A stretch of 64,000 nt of DNA from Gryllotalpicola protaetiae (GCF_003627055.1 NZ_CP032624.1:1612001-1676000), one strand, 5' to 3'; counted from the first letter of the stretch, positions 49,717 through 59,301 are shown. Notes: generated by a model not told the origin, from the sequence alone. Made by a program: numbers and translations.

Positions 49717-51018
49717 TTACGAAGCCGTGACAGCCATCCGCGGGGCCCTCCCCGCATCGGCCATAAATCGCTCGACATCCTTGTCGACCCAGATGTCCGC
49801 AGGCCGGAGCGGCCTCGTCAGATAGAGCCCCTCGAGCGCCGTGATGCGGCTCAGCGCGACATAGGTCTGCCCGGGGCTGAACGCGCGCGAGCCGAGGTCG
49901 ACGATCGCCTGGTCATAGGTCTTCCCCTGCGACTTGTGGATCGTCACGGCCCACGCGAGCCGCAGCGGGAACTGCGAGAACTCGGCGACGACCTCTTTCT
50001 CGAGCTTCTTGGTCGTCGGGTCGTAGCTGTACTTGTGCCGCTCCCAGGTCGCGGGCTCGACGTCGTAGCGCACGCCCTCGATCTCGACCTGCACGTCCTC
50101 CTTGATGCGCGTCACGGTGCCGATCGACCCGTTCACCCAGCGCACCTCGCCCTGGCCTTGCGTGTCATTGCGCAGGAACATCACCTGCGCGCCGACCTTC
50201 AGCTCGAGCGCCTCGTCGGCGGGATAGTTGCGGCCCCCGAAGTCGCCGGAGATCTCGGCCTTCGCGGTCTGCAGCCGCCCGGGCAGGCGCCCGAGCTGCA
50301 CCTGGTTGATGCGGTTCACGGCATCGTTGCGGCTCGCGAGGGTGATCACCCCGTCGGGCGGCGCCGGCCGTGCGCCAGTGGCGTTCAGGCGGTCGGCGAT
50401 CTCCTTCGTGACCATGCCATGGCGCACCGCGTTGAGCATGTATTTGAACTCGGCCTCGTGCTGCCGGTGCACCTCGGACAGTTCGACGATGCGCAGCTCG
50501 GCGTCCCGCCAGACCTTCGCGTCGAAGAACCACATCGAGCGGTAGGTGTCGGCGAAGTACTCGCGCTCCTCCTGGCTGCCGGGCACCGGCGCGAGCTGGT
50601 ACGGGTCGCCGAACAGCACGACCTGCACGCCGCCGAAAGGCGACTGCCGCTTGCGCGCCTGGCGCAGGCTGCGATCGATGGCGTCCATCAGGTCGGCGTT
50701 GACCATCGACACCTCGTCGATCACGAGCGTGTCGATCGTGTTGAGCAGCTTCTTCAGCTCGTCGGACTGGTCGATCGCGTGGTCGGCGATCACCCCGATC
50801 GGCAGCCGGAACAGCGAGTGGATCGTCTGCCCGCCGACATTCAGCGCCGCCACGCCGGTGGGCGCGCTGATGACGAGCTGCTTCTCGGTGTTCCACGCGA
50901 GGTGGTTCAGCAGCGTCGATTTGCCCGTGCCGGCGCGGCCGGTCACGAACACGTGCTCGCGCGTCTTCTCGATCAGGTCGAAGACGGCCTGCTGCTCACG
51001 AGACAGGGTGGGGGACAC
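49717..51018 (-). CDS. PIF1/RecD-like AAA helicase
   Basis: 433 residues of superfamily 1B. Walker A GRAGTGKST (27-35), Walker B LVIDEVSM, a QLAPV sensor-like region, and AVTIHKSQGKTYD with YVALSRI near the C-terminus. It lacks additional nuclease or zinc domains, so it is a compact 5'-3' helicase like bacterial PIF1 proteins that unwind R-loops and G-quadruplexes. GTG 51018 start. Monocistronic between a hydrolase and the copper/oxidase protein. Confidence 0.9.
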   Translation of the reverse strand: MSPTLSREQQAVFDLIEKTREHVFVTGRAGTGKSTLLNHLAWNTEKQLVISAPTGVAALNVGGQTIHSLFRLPIGVIADHAIDQSDELKKLLNTIDTLVIDEVSMVNADLMDAIDRSLRQARKRQSPFGGVQVVLFGDPYQLAPVPGSQEEREYFADTYRSMWFFDAKVWRDAELRIVELSEVHRQHEAEFKYMLNAVRHGMVTKEIADRLNATGARPAPPDGVITLASRNDAVNRINQVQLGRLPGRLQTAKAEISGDFGGRNYPADEALELKVGAQVMFLRNDTQGQGEVRWVNGSIGTVTRIKEDVQVEIEGVRYDVEPATWERHKYSYDPTTKKLEKEVVAEFSQFPLRLAWAVTIHKSQGKTYDQAIVDLGSRAFSPGQTYVALSRITALEGLYLTRPLRPADIWVDKDVERFMADAGRAPRMAVTAS

Positions 51019-51082
51019 CGATACAGATTAGTTCGACGGATGCCTCACGCCCCGCTCATCCACAGGCCACGTCGCCCGCTTC

Positions 51083-53050
51083 TCAGCCGCGGGACGAGTC
51101 GCGCTCAGCCATCCGCTGCAGCATCGCGTTGTACTCGTCGACGTCCGCGTTCCCCGATCGGTCGGATGCCCGGTCCTTCCGCTTCGTCTCCCTGGCGTCG
51201 CTGCGGCTCCACTGCACGGCGACGACGATCGCGAGCACGAGGGTCGGAAGCTCGCCGATGCTCCATGCGATGCCGCCCGCCAGATACTGGTCCTGCATCG
51301 GGCTCGCGCCCCAGGTGCGCCCCATCGCGCCGAACCAGTCGGCGAGGAACAGCCCGGATGCCGTCATGATGGTGAGGCCGAAGAACGCGTGCACCACCAT
51401 CGTCCCGAGCAGCAGCACGAGCCGGAACGGGTAGGCGAGCCGGAACGGCACCGGGTCGATGCCGATGAGCGACTGCACGAAGAGGTAGCCGGTGATGAGG
51501 AAGTGCACCGTCATCCACTCGTGCCCGAGGTGGTTCTCGGTCGCCCAGCGGAAGAGGGGCGAGTAGTAGAAGACCCAGAGGCTTCCGACGAACAGCAGCG
51601 CGGCGATGAAGGGATTGGCGAGGACACCTGCGATGCGGCTGTGCACCGCGAGCAGTATCCACTCGCGACCCCCGCGGGAGGCATCCGTTCGCTTGATGAT
51701 CGCGCGCGCGGCCAGGGTGACGGGCGCGCCCGGCACGAGCAGCAGCGGCACGACCATCATCAGCGCCATATGCATCGCCATGTGCGCGGAGAACAGGTAG
51801 TCGACGTAGACCGCGACACCGCCGTTGGTGATGTATGCCAGCACGAGCATGCCCGCGACCCAGCTCACCGTGCGACCGAGCGGCCACTTGTCGCCACGAC
51901 GGCGCAGGCGCAGCACTCCGGCGACGTAGAAGTAGATGCCGAAAACGGAAACCAGCAGCCAGATCGGGTCGACGTTCGCGCCGACGATCAGATTGTGCAG
52001 AGTCTCGGCGGGCGGCAGCGGCTGGCCCGTCAGGATCTCGGCCGGCGTCGTGCCGGTCGCGACCTGCTTCACGGGGGTCGCGGTGCGGGCGAGCGCGGCC
52101 GCGATGCCCGAGGCGAACCCCATGAACGCCAGCTCGGTCGTGACCATGATCCAGAACGGCCCGCGGCCGGCGCTCGTGCGCAGCCGAGCGATCAGCCAGC
52201 GGCGCTGCAGCACGCCGAACATGCCGAGCAGGATCAGCACCGTCGCCTTGCCGATGATGAGCACGCCGTACGGGGTGAGCAGGTTCGCCCAGGTGCCGAC
52301 CCGCAACTGAGCGTTCAGGAACCCGCTGAACGCGACGACGATGAAGCAGATCAGCGCAAGGCTCGAATAGCGCGACAGCACGGTCGGCAGCCGTTCGCCG
52401 CCAAGCGCATTGCGGATGAGCACGAGGGTGAGCAGGCCGCCGATCCAGACCGCGGCGCCGATGATGTGCAGGGCCAGCGAGGTGATCGCGAGGTTGTGAC
52501 CGCTGGTGCCGGCGGCGTGACCCTGTAGAGCGATCGGAATGAGCGCGCCGATCGCGAGCACCGTCACGAACACGAGGCCGACCTGGTTGCGCACCGCGAA
52601 GCACAGCACGGTCGCGGCGGCGGCCGCGAGCGTGGTGATGCCCCAGGCCTGGCCCAGCGCGATCTGGGTGACGAACTGCAGGAACTGGTTGCTGAAGTCC
52701 TGGGTTCCCGCGAGCGGGGTTCCCGTCGCGTCGCTGAACGACAGCACAGTCACGATGCCCGATGCGATGGTCATGATCGCGGCGGATGCCGCAGCCACAT
52801 CGACCGCCCTGTCGTATTCCGGCTTCGTGGGGCTGAGCGCGAAGAGCGAGAGCAGCAGCGCGCCGATCACACCGGCCGACGAGAGGTCGACGACGAGCTT
52901 CGAAACGGGCAGGCCCCACCGCACGAGCGGGCCGGGGTCACTGAGCGCCAGTGGGGCGCTGCCGCCGCCGAACGCGAGCGCCGCCAGAATCGCGACGAGC
53001 GCCGTGGCCACGAGGACGATGGGCCCCGCGACGCGCTGCGCTCTGTTCAC
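51083..53050 (-). CDS. CopD-CtaG fusion: copper import / cytochrome oxidase assembly protein
   Basis: 655 residues with about 15 helices. The N-terminal half (about 140-330) is CopD-like with His in LQGHAAGTSGHN and LALHIIGAAVWIGG. The C-terminal half (about 350-640) is caa3-CtaG-like with HMAMHMALMMVVP and MTVHFLITGYLF, where His residues may handle copper. Actinobacteria often carry this fused form for copper delivery to cytochrome c oxidase. The last 40 residues are charged and cytoplasmic. Confidence 0.92.
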   Translation of the reverse strand: MNRAQRVAGPIVLVATALVAILAALAFGGGSAPLALSDPGPLVRWGLPVSKLVVDLSSAGVIGALLLSLFALSPTKPEYDRAVDVAAASAAIMTIASGIVTVLSFSDATGTPLAGTQDFSNQFLQFVTQIALGQAWGITTLAAAAATVLCFAVRNQVGLVFVTVLAIGALIPIALQGHAAGTSGHNLAITSLALHIIGAAVWIGGLLTLVLIRNALGGERLPTVLSRYSSLALICFIVVAFSGFLNAQLRVGTWANLLTPYGVLIIGKATVLILLGMFGVLQRRWLIARLRTSAGRGPFWIMVTTELAFMGFASGIAAALARTATPVKQVATGTTPAEILTGQPLPPAETLHNLIVGANVDPIWLLVSVFGIYFYVAGVLRLRRRGDKWPLGRTVSWVAGMLVLAYITNGGVAVYVDYLFSAHMAMHMALMMVVPLLLVPGAPVTLAARAIIKRTDASRGGREWILLAVHSRIAGVLANPFIAALLFVGSLWVFYYSPLFRWATENHLGHEWMTVHFLITGYLFVQSLIGIDPVPFRLAYPFRLVLLLGTMVVHAFFGLTIMTASGLFLADWFGAMGRTWGASPMQDQYLAGGIAWSIGELPTLVLAIVVAVQWSRSDARETKRKDRASDRSGNADVDEYNAMLQRMAERDSSRG

Positions 53051-53185
53051 CGCACCAGCGTAGTTCCGCGCACCTTTGAGCTTCCCGCGCCCTGTCTCCC
53101 GAACCCGCCCGAGGGGTCATTTCGGGTCCTCTTCAGGCGCGCGCGACAACCCGAGCTGCGCCCTCGGGGTGCTTCGGTCCACACG

Positions 53186-53219
53186 AAAAGGGCGCCCACC
53201 CTCAGGTGAGCGCCCTTTC
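53186..53219. terminator. Bidirectional terminator after hup
   Basis: AAAGGGCGC (53187-53195) pairs with GCGCCCTTT (53210-53218), with an inner CCACC/GGTG extension and T-rich or A-rich flanks on each side. It serves the minus-strand HU gene and could also stop readthrough on plus. Confidence 0.85.
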
Positions 53220-53231
53220 GGTGAAGCGGTC

Positions 53232-53519
53232 TTACTTGACGGCGGCCTTGAGCTTCGAGCCAGCGGTCAGCTTGACGCGCTTGCCGGCCGGGATCTTGAT
53301 CTCGGCGCCGGTCTGCGGGTTGCGGCCCGTGCGGGCGGCGGTTGCGGTGCTCTCAGCGGCGAGCCAGCCGGGGATCGTCACCTTGCCGCCATCGGCAACG
53401 GTCTTGGCGATCGTGGCGAAGAAGGCGTCGATGACGCCGCCGACGACGGTCTGGCTCTGGCCGGTCTCACCGGCGACCGCGGCGACCAGCTCGGTCTTGT
53501 TCAGCGACTTGTCAGCCAT
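53232..53519 (-). CDS. hup: HU family DNA-binding protein
   Basis: 95 residues, the short HU form without the Lys/Ala tail of mycobacterial HupB. SLNKTELVAAVAGETG and the DNA arm region ARTGRNPQTGAEIKIPAGK are diagnostic. It compacts the nucleoid as a dimer. GAGGAGG lies before ATG 53519, and a CTGCTG-cgt-CAGCAG hairpin sits 20 bases upstream in the leader (53540-53554). High Lys and Ala content fits strong expression. Confidence 0.97.
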   Translation of the reverse strand: MADKSLNKTELVAAVAGETGQSQTVVGGVIDAFFATIAKTVADGGKVTIPGWLAAESTATAARTGRNPQTGAEIKIPAGKRVKLTAGSKLKAAVK

Positions 53520-53539
53520 GGGGTGTCCTCCTCGGACTA

Positions 53540-53554
53540 CTGCTGCGTCAGCAG
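53540..53554 (-). promoter_or_regulatory. Leader hairpin of hup
   Basis: Perfect 6-base stem CTGCTG/CAGCAG with a 3-base loop in the 5' leader, just upstream of the ribosome site. Possible RNA-stability or translation element. Confidence 0.4.
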
Positions 53555-53689
53555 CGTGTGTTCAGTGATGAAACGGTTGGCTCATAGAGAGGCCCGTCTT
53601 CCGACCCCCTCCAGCCACGGCCAAAGTAGCATCACATCCGCGGAATCTCGCGGAATTTCGGCGTGTTGCGGCGGTGAAAGGATGGGTTC

Positions 53690-54940
53690 ATGGCGCCTTT
53701 TGACGAGCAGAACCCCATTCGGACCACCCGCGGAAGCGTCGCGATCGTCAACGCGCGGCTCGTGCCCGTGGCATCCGCCCCCATCGAGAACGGCACGATC
53801 GTGGTCGTCGACGGGGTGATCCAGGCCCTCGGAGCCGGGATCGAGGTACCCGACGGCATCGCGGTCGTGGACGCAGGCGGCAGGCCCGTCTACCCCGGCT
53901 TCATCGAGGCGCACGGCCACCTCGGCGTGCATGAGGAGGCCGAGGGCTGGGCGGGCAACGACACCAACGAGATGACCGACCCGAACGGCGCAGGGCTGCG
54001 CGCGATCGACGGCATCAACATCGAGGACGAGGGGTTCCGCGACGCGCTCGCCGGCGGAGTGACCAGCGCCGTCATCAAGCCGGGCTCGGGGAACCCCATC
54101 GGCGGCCAGACCGTCGCCATCAAGACGTGGGGCGGTCGCACGGTCGACGAGCAGGTGATCGCAGATGCCGTGTCCGTGAAGTCGGCCCTCGGCGAGAACC
54201 CCAAGCGCGTGTACGGCGACAGGAAGCAGCTGCCCTCGACGCGCCTCGGCGTGGCAGCCGTCATCCGTAACGCGTTCGTCGAGGCGCAGAACTATCGCGC
54301 CAAGCGCGACGCAGCGGCGGCCAAAGGCGAGCCCTTCGACCGCGACCTCGCCAAGGAGACGCTCGTGCGGGTTCTCGACGGCGAGCTCGCGTGGGACCAG
54401 CACACGCACCGCGCCGACGACATCGCGACCGCTCTGCGCCTCGCCGACGAGTTCGGCTATCGCCTCGTGATCAACCACGGCACCGAGGGCGCCGAGCTCG
54501 CCGACGTGCTCGCCGAGCGCGACGTTCCCGTCATCTTCGGGCCGTTGTTCACAACGCGCTCGAAGGTCGAGTTGCGCAAGCGCGCGATCGCGAACCTCGG
54601 TCGGCTCGCGGCCGCCGGCGTGCGCGTCGCCATCACCACCGACCACCCGGTCGTGCCGATCAACTTCCTGATCCACCAGGCGTCGCTCGCTGTGAAGGAG
54701 GGTCTCGACCCGGTCACCGCGATCGAGGCGCTCACGGTCAACCCGGCGTCGTTCCTCGGCCTGCGCGGTCGCGTCGGCGCGCTCGAGCCGGGCCTCGACG
54801 GCGACCTCGTGATCTGGTCGGGCGACCCGCTCGACGTGAACTCGCGCGCCGAGCAGGTCTTCATCACGGGAACGCGCGTGTATTCGTGGGATGCCGCGGC
54901 GGGCGCTGCCGTCGTGGAGCGCTCAGCCCGCTTCGCCTAA
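53690..54940 (+). CDS. Amidohydrolase family protein
   Basis: 416 residues, imidazolonepropionase/dihydroorotase-like TIM barrel. Metal ligands: EAHGHLG, WDQHTHRADD, VINHGTEG and TTDHPVVPI with the catalytic Asp. The C-terminal LTVNPASFLGLRGRVGALEPGLDGDLVIW is the usual amidohydrolase end. It hydrolyses a cyclic amide or similar; substrate unknown. AAAGGA before ATG 53690. Its stop overlaps the convergent lipoprotein gene stop in CTAA. Confidence 0.92.
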   Translation: MAPFDEQNPIRTTRGSVAIVNARLVPVASAPIENGTIVVVDGVIQALGAGIEVPDGIAVVDAGGRPVYPGFIEAHGHLGVHEEAEGWAGNDTNEMTDPNGAGLRAIDGINIEDEGFRDALAGGVTSAVIKPGSGNPIGGQTVAIKTWGGRTVDEQVIADAVSVKSALGENPKRVYGDRKQLPSTRLGVAAVIRNAFVEAQNYRAKRDAAAAKGEPFDRDLAKETLVRVLDGELAWDQHTHRADDIATALRLADEFGYRLVINHGTEGAELADVLAERDVPVIFGPLFTTRSKVELRKRAIANLGRLAAAGVRVAITTDHPVVPINFLIHQASLAVKEGLDPVTAIEALTVNPASFLGLRGRVGALEPGLDGDLVIWSGDPLDVNSRAEQVFITGTRVYSWDAAAGAAVVERSARFA

Positions 54941-56076
54941 GCCGCTGGCTGGTGCGCCGCGACGATCGCGGCGAGTGCCGCGGTCGTGTGGTCCTGCGTG
55001 GCGTAGGAGCCGCCGTAGTTGAACATCAGCTGGACCCACGAGCCGTCGACGATCGCGTCTGCCCAGCAGTACTTGCTGGAATCGACCTGCTGGCACCTGT
55101 AGGCCGCCTGCGTCGCGCCGGGCACGACGACCGCCGTGCTGGTGGTGTCCGGGGTCTTGCCGAGGTACGGCCACACCCAGTCGGCGCCCCGGACGACCTC
55201 GAACGAGAACGTCGGCGAGGTGCCGTCGGCCGCAGTGGCTGTCGAGTCCCACGAGCAGTTCAGCCGGTCGGCGTTGAACGCGAGCGTCAGTGGCGTGTCC
55301 TCGTCGCCCGTTCCGTTTCCGCTGATCCAGCTGCCCGCGCCGAACTGCTGGGTCAGCGCCGCGGCACCTCCGAGCGACGAGCAGTCCGTGATCGACCAGG
55401 CCGTCGGCGACGGCTTCCAGGCGGCGGCGGGCGAAGTGGCGGCAAGCGCTGTCGCGACAGAGTGCGCTGCGGCGCTGAGCAGTGCTGTCGCCTGGTCATG
55501 GGAGAGCGGTGTCCCGCTCGGCTGGCCGCTGAATCCGACGAAGAACCAGACCGGCCCGACCTCCGCCTGCGCACTGCAGAACAGCGGGTCGTCGTCGCAC
55601 CTGCCCGCGGAAGCGTCACCGATTCCCAGAGTCGTGCTTCCACTCGAAAGCAGGCCGGCGATCGTGGATGCCGCATCCTCCGAGTGATCGACGAGCACCG
55701 TCACCATGGCCGTCGGTCCGTACTGCGCCTCGTCGGTGCCGTTTCCCCACACGCAGTGCCGGACGCCCTCCTGCATCGCGCTCGCGGTGATCGTGTCTCC
55801 GAGACCTAGGCGCACGCTGTCAAGTGAGTATCCGGAGCTCGGCGCAGTCGTCCCGGCGTAGCCGAGCGCCGAGGGCGACAGCAGCTGATCACACGCCAGT
55901 GCGATCCGCGAACCGGGCTGAACCGCCTCAGGCGTGGCGCTCGCGGTCGCGACCGGGCGCGGCGGGTGGGTGTGCGCCGGCTGCGCAACGGGCTTCTGTG
56001 TCGTGCACCCCGTCAGTGCGACCAGCGCGATCAGCGCGAGAGCCATTCCGAGTTGCCGCGTGCGCACCGTGTTCAT
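54937..56076 (-). CDS. Lipoprotein of unknown function
   Basis: 379 residues. Signal with lipobox ALTGC (Cys24), then a His/Pro-rich linker. Two similar halves each contain a LACDQLL or ITDCSSL start and paired Cys (CVWGNGT..., CSWDST...), suggesting a duplicated DUF3558-like sensor fold outside the cell. Nothing identifies a ligand. Its own strand shows no close partner; the ribosomal gene rpsN lies upstream behind a strong terminator. Confidence 0.8.
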   Translation of the reverse strand: MNTVRTRQLGMALALIALVALTGCTTQKPVAQPAHTHPPRPVATASATPEAVQPGSRIALACDQLLSPSALGYAGTTAPSSGYSLDSVRLGLGDTITASAMQEGVRHCVWGNGTDEAQYGPTAMVTVLVDHSEDAASTIAGLLSSGSTTLGIGDASAGRCDDDPLFCSAQAEVGPVWFFVGFSGQPSGTPLSHDQATALLSAAAHSVATALAATSPAAAWKPSPTAWSITDCSSLGGAAALTQQFGAGSWISGNGTGDEDTPLTLAFNADRLNCSWDSTATAADGTSPTFSFEVVRGADWVWPYLGKTPDTTSTAVVVPGATQAAYRCQQVDSSKYCWADAIVDGSWVQLMFNYGGSYATQDHTTAALAAIVAAHQPAA

Positions 56077-56191
56077 GGCTCGACGCTAGCGATCGCGCGC
56101 ATCGAGGATTGGCCGTTCTCGGTAACGAATCGGCGCGTTCTGCAACGGTTCGATCACGCGCATGCCGGATTCGGCATATAGACCGGTACGA

Positions 56192-56222
56192 CGAAGGCCC
56201 CCTGGAAACCAGGGGGCCTTCG
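56192..56222. terminator. Strong hairpin terminator after rpsN
   Basis: 14-base perfect stem (CGAAGGCCCCCTGG with its complement) and a 3-base loop, 13 bases past the rpsN stop on the minus strand. There is little U tract but a very stable stem. It separates the ribosomal operon from the lipoprotein gene. Confidence 0.85.
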
Positions 56223-56234
56223 GATGAGAACTGC

Positions 56235-56540
56235 TTACCAGCTCGACTTGGTGATACCGGGCAGCTCGCCGTTGTGCGCCATGTCGCGGAAACGAACACG
56301 CGAGATGCCGAACTTCGACAGGACGCCGCGGGGGCGGCCGTCAATCTGGTCGCGGCTGCGGAGGCGAACCGGCGACGCGTTGCGCGGCAGCTTCTGCAGG
56401 CCGACGCGAGCGGCCTCGCGCTCGTCGTCCGTGGAGTTCGGGCTGACGAGCTGCTTCTTCAGCTCGGCGCGCTTGGCGGCGTAGCGGGCGACGACGACCT
56501 CGCGCTGCTTGTTGCGGGCGATCTTGCTCTTCTTAGCCAT
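56235..56540 (-). CDS. rpsN: 30S ribosomal protein S14, zinc-independent form
   Basis: 101 residues, the long S14 form without the CxxC zinc pairs of the 61-residue type. [32 protein letters not shown] and [18 protein letters not shown] are conserved. It sits in an rpmB-rpmG-rpsN run. In actinobacteria such zinc-free copies replace zinc-binding ones during zinc shortage, although some Micrococcales carry only this form. Confidence 0.97.
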   Translation of the reverse strand: MAKKSKIARNKQREVVVARYAAKRAELKKQLVSPNSTDDEREAARVGLQKLPRNASPVRLRSRDQIDGRPRGVLSKFGISRVRFRDMAHNGELPGITKSSW

Positions 56541-56545
56541 AAGAC

Positions 56546-56713
56546 TTAGCGCTCCTCTCGGAAGTCAACGTGCTTGCGGATGATCGGGTCGTACTTCTTG
56601 AGCACGAGACGATCCGGGTCGTTGCGGCGGTTCTTCTTGGTCACGTAGGTGTAACCGGTGCCGGCCGTCGAGCGGAGCTTGATGATCGGGCGGATGTCCT
56701 GCTGCTTGGCCAT
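56546..56713 (-). CDS. rpmG: 50S ribosomal protein L33, zinc-independent form
   Basis: 55 residues, starting [18 protein letters not shown] and ending KHVDFREER. There are no Cys residues, so it is the zinc-independent type. Its ATG shares one base with the rpmB stop (TAATG), a tight coupling, and it ends 5 bases before rpsN. It lies near the peptidyl-transferase E site of the 50S subunit. Confidence 0.95.
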   Translation of the reverse strand: MAKQQDIRPIIKLRSTAGTGYTYVTKKNRRNDPDRLVLKKYDPIIRKHVDFREER

Positions 56714-56949
56714 TAGATCTTCTCCCCACGGGCCAGGATGTCCTTGACGACCGCCTCGATGCCGCGGGCGTCGATCACCTTGATGCCCTTGGCGGACACG
56801 TTCAGGGTGACGTTACGGCGAAGCGAAGGGACGAAGTACGTCTTCTTCTGGATGTTCGGGTCGAAACGACGCTTGTTGCGTCGGTGCGAGTGCGAAATGG
56901 TGTGACCGAAGCCGGGAACGGCACCGGTCACCTGGCACACTGCTGCCAT
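56713..56949 (-). CDS. rpmB: 50S ribosomal protein L28, zinc-independent form
   Basis: 78 residues: [20 protein letters not shown], then [20 protein letters not shown] and [13 protein letters not shown] single Cys remains, with no zinc CxxC pair. First gene of the ribosomal trio. A hairpin sits in its leader, and the Fur/Zur gene is 179 bases upstream on the same strand. I find no good Zur-type dyad in that gap. Confidence 0.96.
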   Translation of the reverse strand: MAAVCQVTGAVPGFGHTISHSHRRNKRRFDPNIQKKTYFVPSLRRNVTLNVSAKGIKVIDARGIEAVVKDILARGEKI

Positions 56950-56970
56950 GTGATTCCTCCATCACTACCG

Positions 56971-56988
56971 ATGCCCCAGACGGGGCAT
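56971..56988 (-). promoter_or_regulatory. Leader hairpin of rpmB
   Basis: ATGCCCC-agac-GGGGCAT, a perfect 7-base stem 21 bases upstream of the rpmB start. It could be the end of the zur message or a ribosomal-protein leader structure. Confidence 0.45.
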
Positions 56989-57128
56989 CCCAAGATCTCT
57001 TGTCGGCACACGCCAGTACCCGCTTCTGGTGAAAGGGCTTGGTGTGAGCGAACCGGCTCGAGGAGTCCGAGCCAGACAAACCTCAAGTTTAGCAGAGACC
57101 GACGGATGCCTTTACCACGCGTCCGGCG

Positions 57129-57521
57129 TCAGCGCGAGCACGACGCGCAGAGCCCGAACACGTCGACCACGTGCTGCGGCTCGGTGAAGCCGTTGGCGGC
57201 CGCCACCTTCTGCGCCCACTCCTCGACGGGGTCCGCCGAGATCTCGACGGTCAGCCCGCAGTTGCGGCAGATCAGGTGGTGATGGTGCCCGGTCGAGACG
57301 CAGGCGCGATAGAGCGCCTCGCCCTCCGGCGACTGCAGTGAGTCGGCCTCGCCCTCGACGGCGAGCGAGGCGAGCGCGCGGTAGACCGTCGCGAGGCCGA
57401 TCGGCGACCCGCCGTCGCGCAGGGCGCTGTACAGGCCCTGCGCGCTCACGAAGTCCTCGCGGGTCGACAGCGCCTCGCGCACGGCCTCGCGCTGCCAGGT
57501 GTTGCGCTTCGGTGCGGTCAC
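57129..57521 (-). CDS. Fur family transcriptional regulator (probable Zur)
   Basis: 130 residues. DNA-binding domain TWQREAVREALSTREDFVSA with SPIGLATVYRALASLAVEG as recognition helix. The regulatory site includes HHHHLICRNCG and the second Cys pair FGLCASCSR, giving the structural zinc. The overlap with znuB by 4 bases and the Zur-like box upstream of znuA make Zur the best call; Fur or PerR is less likely. Confidence 0.9.
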   Translation of the reverse strand: MTAPKRNTWQREAVREALSTREDFVSAQGLYSALRDGGSPIGLATVYRALASLAVEGEADSLQSPEGEALYRACVSTGHHHHLICRNCGLTVEISADPVEEWAQKVAAANGFTEPQHVVDVFGLCASCSR

Positions 57522-58420
57522 GCCATCACCTCCGCAGAGACGCCGGCGTCAGGCATCCGCCTGCCCGAGATGCCGCGACGCGCACGTACGCCTGCGATCA
57601 CGCGGCAGACCACGTAGATCGCGAACGAGATGGTGGTGACATACGGGCTGATCGGCACCGAGCCGCCGAGCGCCAGCAGGATGCCGCCGACCACAGACAC
57701 GACGCCGAAGATCACGCTGAGCAGCGGAACGACGAGCGGCGACGCCGACACCCGCAACGCGGCGGCGGCCGGCGTCACGAGGATCGACAGCACCAGCAGC
57801 GCACCGACGATCTGCACCGAGACCGCGACCGTGAGCCCGAGCAGCAGCATGAACACGATCGACAGGCCGCGCACCGGCACACCGCGTGCCGCGGCCACGT
57901 CGGCGTCGATCGACGCGAAGCTGAGCGGCCGCCACACGATCGCGAGCCCGATGAGCACGATGACCGCGATCGCGATCAGCCAGCCGACCTGCGGGTCGTC
58001 GATCGCGACGATCTGGCCCGTCAGCAGGCCGAACTTGTTCGCGCTGCGGCCCGGGTACAGCGCGAGGCACAGGATGCCGAGGCCGAGGCCGAACGGCATC
58101 AGCACCGCGGTGATGCTGTTGCGCTCGCGAGCCCGCGCCCCGAGCAGGCCGATCAACAGGGCGGCGACGAGCGAGCCGATGATCGACCCCTGCACGACGC
58201 CGATGCCGAGCAGCAGTCCGGCCGACGCGCCGGCGAACGACAGCTCGCTGATGCCGTGCACCGCGAACGCCATGTCGCGGCTCATCACGAACACGCCGAT
58301 CAGGCCGCCGATCAGGCCGAGCACCGCGCCCGCGATGATCGAGTTGCGCAGCAGCACGAGCAGCTGGCCGTAGTCGCTGAAGTTGAAGACCTGCCCCCAG
58401 AAATCCGCCGAGTGCGTCAC
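57518..58420 (-). CDS. znuB: Metal (zinc) ABC transporter permease
   Basis: 300 residues, about 8 helices of the ABC-3 family. IAGAVLGLIGGLIGVFVMSRDMA, SELSFAGASAGLLLGI and QIVGALLVLSILVTPAAAA are signature segments. GTG 58420 overlaps the znuC stop (GTGA). It forms the membrane channel for zinc (or Mn) delivered by ZnuA. Confidence 0.93.
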   Translation of the reverse strand: MTHSADFWGQVFNFSDYGQLLVLLRNSIIAGAVLGLIGGLIGVFVMSRDMAFAVHGISELSFAGASAGLLLGIGVVQGSIIGSLVAALLIGLLGARARERNSITAVLMPFGLGLGILCLALYPGRSANKFGLLTGQIVAIDDPQVGWLIAIAVIVLIGLAIVWRPLSFASIDADVAAARGVPVRGLSIVFMLLLGLTVAVSVQIVGALLVLSILVTPAAAALRVSASPLVVPLLSVIFGVVSVVGGILLALGGSVPISPYVTTISFAIYVVCRVIAGVRARRGISGRRMPDAGVSAEVMA

Positions 58421-59301
58421 AGCGCGACCGCCTCTGCGTCTTCGGGGTTGTGGTCGCAGACCTCTTCGTGGCCGGCGTCGTGGTGCTCGTCGTGCGGTGC
58501 GTGCCCGCTGTCCGGTGTGCCGACCACGATGATGCGGCCGCGGGCGTGGACGACGTCGACCGGCGACCCGTAGAGCGCGCTCAGCACGTCGCTGCGCAGC
58601 ACCTCGTCCGGCGTGCCGATGCGGAACCGGCCGCCGGCCAGGTAGAGCACGCGGTCGACGATCGACAACACCGGGTTCACGTCGTGCGTCACGAACAACA
58701 CGCCGAAACCGCGCTCGTGCCGGTGCCGGTCGATCAGCTCGCTGACGGCGCTCTGGTTGCTGAGGTCGAGCGAGGCGAGCGGCTCGTCGGCGAGCAGCAG
58801 GCGAGGGTCGGATGCCAGCGCCTGGCCGATCCGCAGCCGCTGCTGCTCCCCGCCGGACAGCGTCGAGACCGGGACGTTCGCGTAGGCCGTCGCGCCGACG
58901 TCGGCGAGCAGCCGGTCGACCCTGGCGCGCTTCGAGCGGCTCGGCCAGAAACCCCACTTGCCGCCGTCGATGCCGAGGCCGACGAGGTCGCGCGCGCGCA
59001 ACGGCGTGCCCTCGTCGGCGAGCTTCTGCTGCGGCACGTATCCGATGCGCGGGTTCCCGGCCGTGACGGGCTCACCGGCGACCAGTGCCTCGCCCGCGCT
59101 CAGCGGCTGGCGACCGAGGATCGCGCGCAAGAGGCTGGTCTTCCCCGAGCCGTTCGCGCCGAGCACCGCGATGAACTCGCCGGGCGCGACGTCGAGGTCG
59201 AGCCCCTGCCAGAGCGTGCGGCGATCGAAGCGCAATGTGGCGCCCCGCAGGCTCAGGACTGAGCCGGCGGGGTGCTCACGTGCAGTGATATCACTCGCCA
59301 A
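58417..59301 (-). CDS. znuC: Metal (zinc) ABC transporter ATP-binding protein
   Basis: 294 residues. Walker A GANGSGKTS, signature LSGGEQQRLRIGQAL, Walker B LLLADEPLASLD, H-loop VTHDVNPV. The C-terminal 30 residues are His/Asp/Glu-rich (HAPHDEHHDAGHEE), a common metal-binding tail of Zn transporters. The start appears to be TTG 59301, overlapping the znuA end by 11 bases; no better in-frame start is seen. Confidence 0.93.
   Translation of the reverse strand: MASDITAREHPAGSVLSLRGATLRFDRRTLWQGLDLDVAPGEFIAVLGANGSGKTSLLRAILGRQPLSAGEALVAGEPVTAGNPRIGYVPQQKLADEGTPLRARDLVGLGIDGGKWGFWPSRSKRARVDRLLADVGATAYANVPVSTLSGGEQQRLRIGQALASDPRLLLADEPLASLDLSNQSAVSELIDRHRHERGFGVLFVTHDVNPVLSIVDRVLYLAGGRFRIGTPDEVLRSDVLSALYGSPVDVVHARGRIIVVGTPDSGHAPHDEHHDAGHEEVCDHNPEDAEAVAL

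Noticed and set aside
56950-57128. Zur operator upstream of rpmB
   Set aside because: No TGATAAT-type dyad is present; only a GC hairpin is seen.
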